From positions 1 through 13,209 of the forward strand of contig JAOAIA010000038.1 in the NCBI GenBank assembly GCA_026414955.1: DNA of 13,209 nt, read 5' to 3'. The notes below the pieces were generated by a model. The model had not been told where the DNA came from. It searched no databases and saw only the letters and a list, made by a program, of their open reading frames with translations. The DNA comes from Candidatus Bipolaricaulota bacterium. Lineage in GTDB: Bacteria; Bipolaricaulota; Bipolaricaulia; RBG-16-55-9; DRXL01. Positions 12,068 to 13,209 of the stretch are shown piece by piece. The position numbers were made by a program, and so were the translations under genes. Position 1 is the first letter of the stretch. Each line of letters opens with the position of its first letter.

Positions 12068-13209
12068 TTAACGCATGATAGCTATTTTTCGTATCTCCGC
12101 CCGCATCGCGCGCCCGTCAAAGCCACGTACAGTAACGAGAGCGAGATAGACCCCGTTAGCCAGCTCTCTCCCCCTATCTGTCACTAACGGGATCGTCAAG
12201 GCGTGGCCCGCGCGTGTCCGGTCTATCACGCGCTTCCCATAAAGATCAAAAATCTGCACCCTGAGCGACGCGATCCCCATGCCCTGCGCTTCTATATGAA
12301 ACTGCCCAGCCCGCACTGTCGTGTGCAGCCCTTCGAGACGCAGCGGCACTAATAATCTCGGAGTGCTCGCCGAAGCTACTATCCCGCAGTCGAAGCCGAT
12401 CTCAAAGTACGGGGCAATCGCTGTAGCTATGCTCAGCCCGGCCGCCCGCTGCGTCACGATAGTGAAAACCAGTGTCCGTCCCGGTCTGATCTCTCTCGGC
12501 AGCGATGGCAAAATACGCGCAATTGTGAACGGCTCCCCCGGTAACGGCTTGATGCTCAACACGGTTCGTGTCGAGTTAGTATTATTTTTGATCGTAACCC
12601 GAATGGCCTTCTGGGACGGCCTTGTTGCCGTGGGCTTGTACTCGGTCACCTTCGGAGTCGAAGAAGCGATAACTCCAAAACACGTCAAGCTAGTTACGGC
12701 TTCCGTCGTCACTGTATAACTATTATTATCTGGATCAGGGTCTAGTTCGTCGGCTTCTACCGTCACGGTGTTCGTGAGGGTTCCTTCGGTCATTGCTTTC
12801 ACGGTGATAGTGACCGCCGCGTTCGCTCCTTCGGCAAGCGTCCCCAAGGCGCACGTCACCGTGCCGTCAGCATACGAGCACATCCCGCTGGGCGTTGCTG
12901 AGACGAAGATCACGTCTTCTGGCAAAGTATCCGTGACGACGACATTGGTAGCGCCATGCGGGCCGTTATTCGTAACCGTGATCGTGTAGATCACGTCGCT
13001 GTCTACGGGGACTGGATCAAGCTGGGGGCTCTTGACGATTGCCAGATCGGCCATGCGCTCTGTGTCCCACAGAATAGCTAGATTATTGTGGAGCACGGGC
13101 CAATTGAAGCCGATCTGGGTCGCGTTGGTCTCGCTTGTTTGGATGCCGATGGTCGCGCTGCCACCGCGATCTTCCGAAACACATTCCCCTCCCAAAGACA
13201 CGTCTTGGT
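12068..13209 (-). CDS. DUF11-domain surface protein with C-terminal sorting-like domain, partial (N-terminus beyond window)
   Basis: The frame is open to the window edge (13209), so the N-terminus and any signal peptide lie outside. A GTG at 13201 is not a convincing start, since the residues around it look like the middle of a folded domain. A DUF11 repeat (PF01345) follows ADLAIVKSPQLDP, with YTITVTNNGPHGATNVVVTD, LPEDVIFVSATP and DPDPDNNSY; this beta-sandwich is usual in large bacterial surface proteins. A middle beta-rich region of about 130 residues is unrecognised. The C-terminal 85 or so residues (VQIFDLYGKRVIDRTR, ELANGVYLALVTV, ending IRKIAIMR) look like a FlgD-Ig/type-A-sorting domain, as in the two cohesin-PKD proteins of the window, but without the opening PNPA motif. 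A surface-exposed structural or adhesive role is inferred. Confidence 0.82.
   Translation of the reverse strand, partial: QDVSLGGECVSEDRGGSATIGIQTSETNATQIGFNWPVLHNNLAILWDTERMADLAIVKSPQLDPVPVDSDVIYTITVTNNGPHGATNVVVTDTLPEDVIFVSATPSGMCSYADGTVTCALGTLAEGANAAVTITVKAMTEGTLTNTVTVEADELDPDPDNNSYTVTTEAVTSLTCFGVIASSTPKVTEYKPTATRPSQKAIRVTIKNNTNSTRTVLSIKPLPGEPFTIARILPSLPREIRPGRTLVFTIVTQRAAGLSIATAIAPYFEIGFDCGIVASASTPRLLVPLRLEGLHTTVRAGQFHIEAQGMGIASLRVQIFDLYGKRVIDRTRAGHALTIPLVTDRGRELANGVYLALVTVRGFDGRAMRAEIRKIAIMR

Overview
This window looks like chromosomal DNA from a diderm (Gram-negative-type) bacterium of moderately high GC. Several genes encode predicted outer-membrane beta-barrels and exported multidomain proteins, next to ordinary housekeeping genes. 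The mix of PorV/PorQ-like barrels with cohesin-PKD proteins ending in a sorting-type C-terminal domain, outside a recognisable Bacteroidota setting, would fit a candidate phylum such as Bipolaricaulota/Acetothermia (OP1). That placement is an inference from style and was not tested.

Layout. At 1-1159, on the minus strand, lie the N-terminal part of a DUF177/YceD-family protein and a complete folP (dihydropteroate synthase), separated by a small palindromic repeat. At 1288-5005, on the plus strand, lie rplI (ribosomal protein L9), an exported stalk-domain plus phosphodiester-glycosidase (NAGPA-like) protein, and murJ (lipid II flippase). murJ is interrupted by an in-frame TAG exactly where its family has a conserved Tyr. 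The convergent murJ and minus-strand cluster are separated by a terminator-like hairpin.

At 5055-9866, on the minus strand, is the most interesting region. It holds two tandem copies of a two-gene module, each an exported cohesin-PKD protein with a C-terminal sorting-like domain followed 10 bp later by a PorV/PorQ-like barrel. The natural hypothesis is a cargo and outer-membrane shuttle or anchor pair resembling type IX secretion. A composite palindromic repeat sits in the leader of the second module. A degenerate copy has been absorbed into the reading frame of its barrel gene, displacing the signal peptide inward, and next to it is a five-copy 7-bp tandem array.

At 9987-10262, on the plus strand, is a small conserved-looking protein with a perfect TATAAT box and a C-terminus encoded by a hairpin. 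At 10305-11917, on the minus strand, are two tandem RTX-type (GGxGxD) calcium-binding repeat proteins with N-terminal hydrophobic export signals and a shared Cys-containing C-terminal domain. Their promoter lies in the 11918-12067 gap. At 12068-13209, on the minus strand, is the C-terminal part of a DUF11-containing surface protein that also ends in a FlgD/type-A-sorting-like domain.

Together the right two thirds of the window encode a surface-protein repertoire: adhesion or scaffold domains, their possible outer-membrane receptors, and calcium-binding repeat proteins. No tRNA, rRNA, CRISPR array or transposase gene was recognised.
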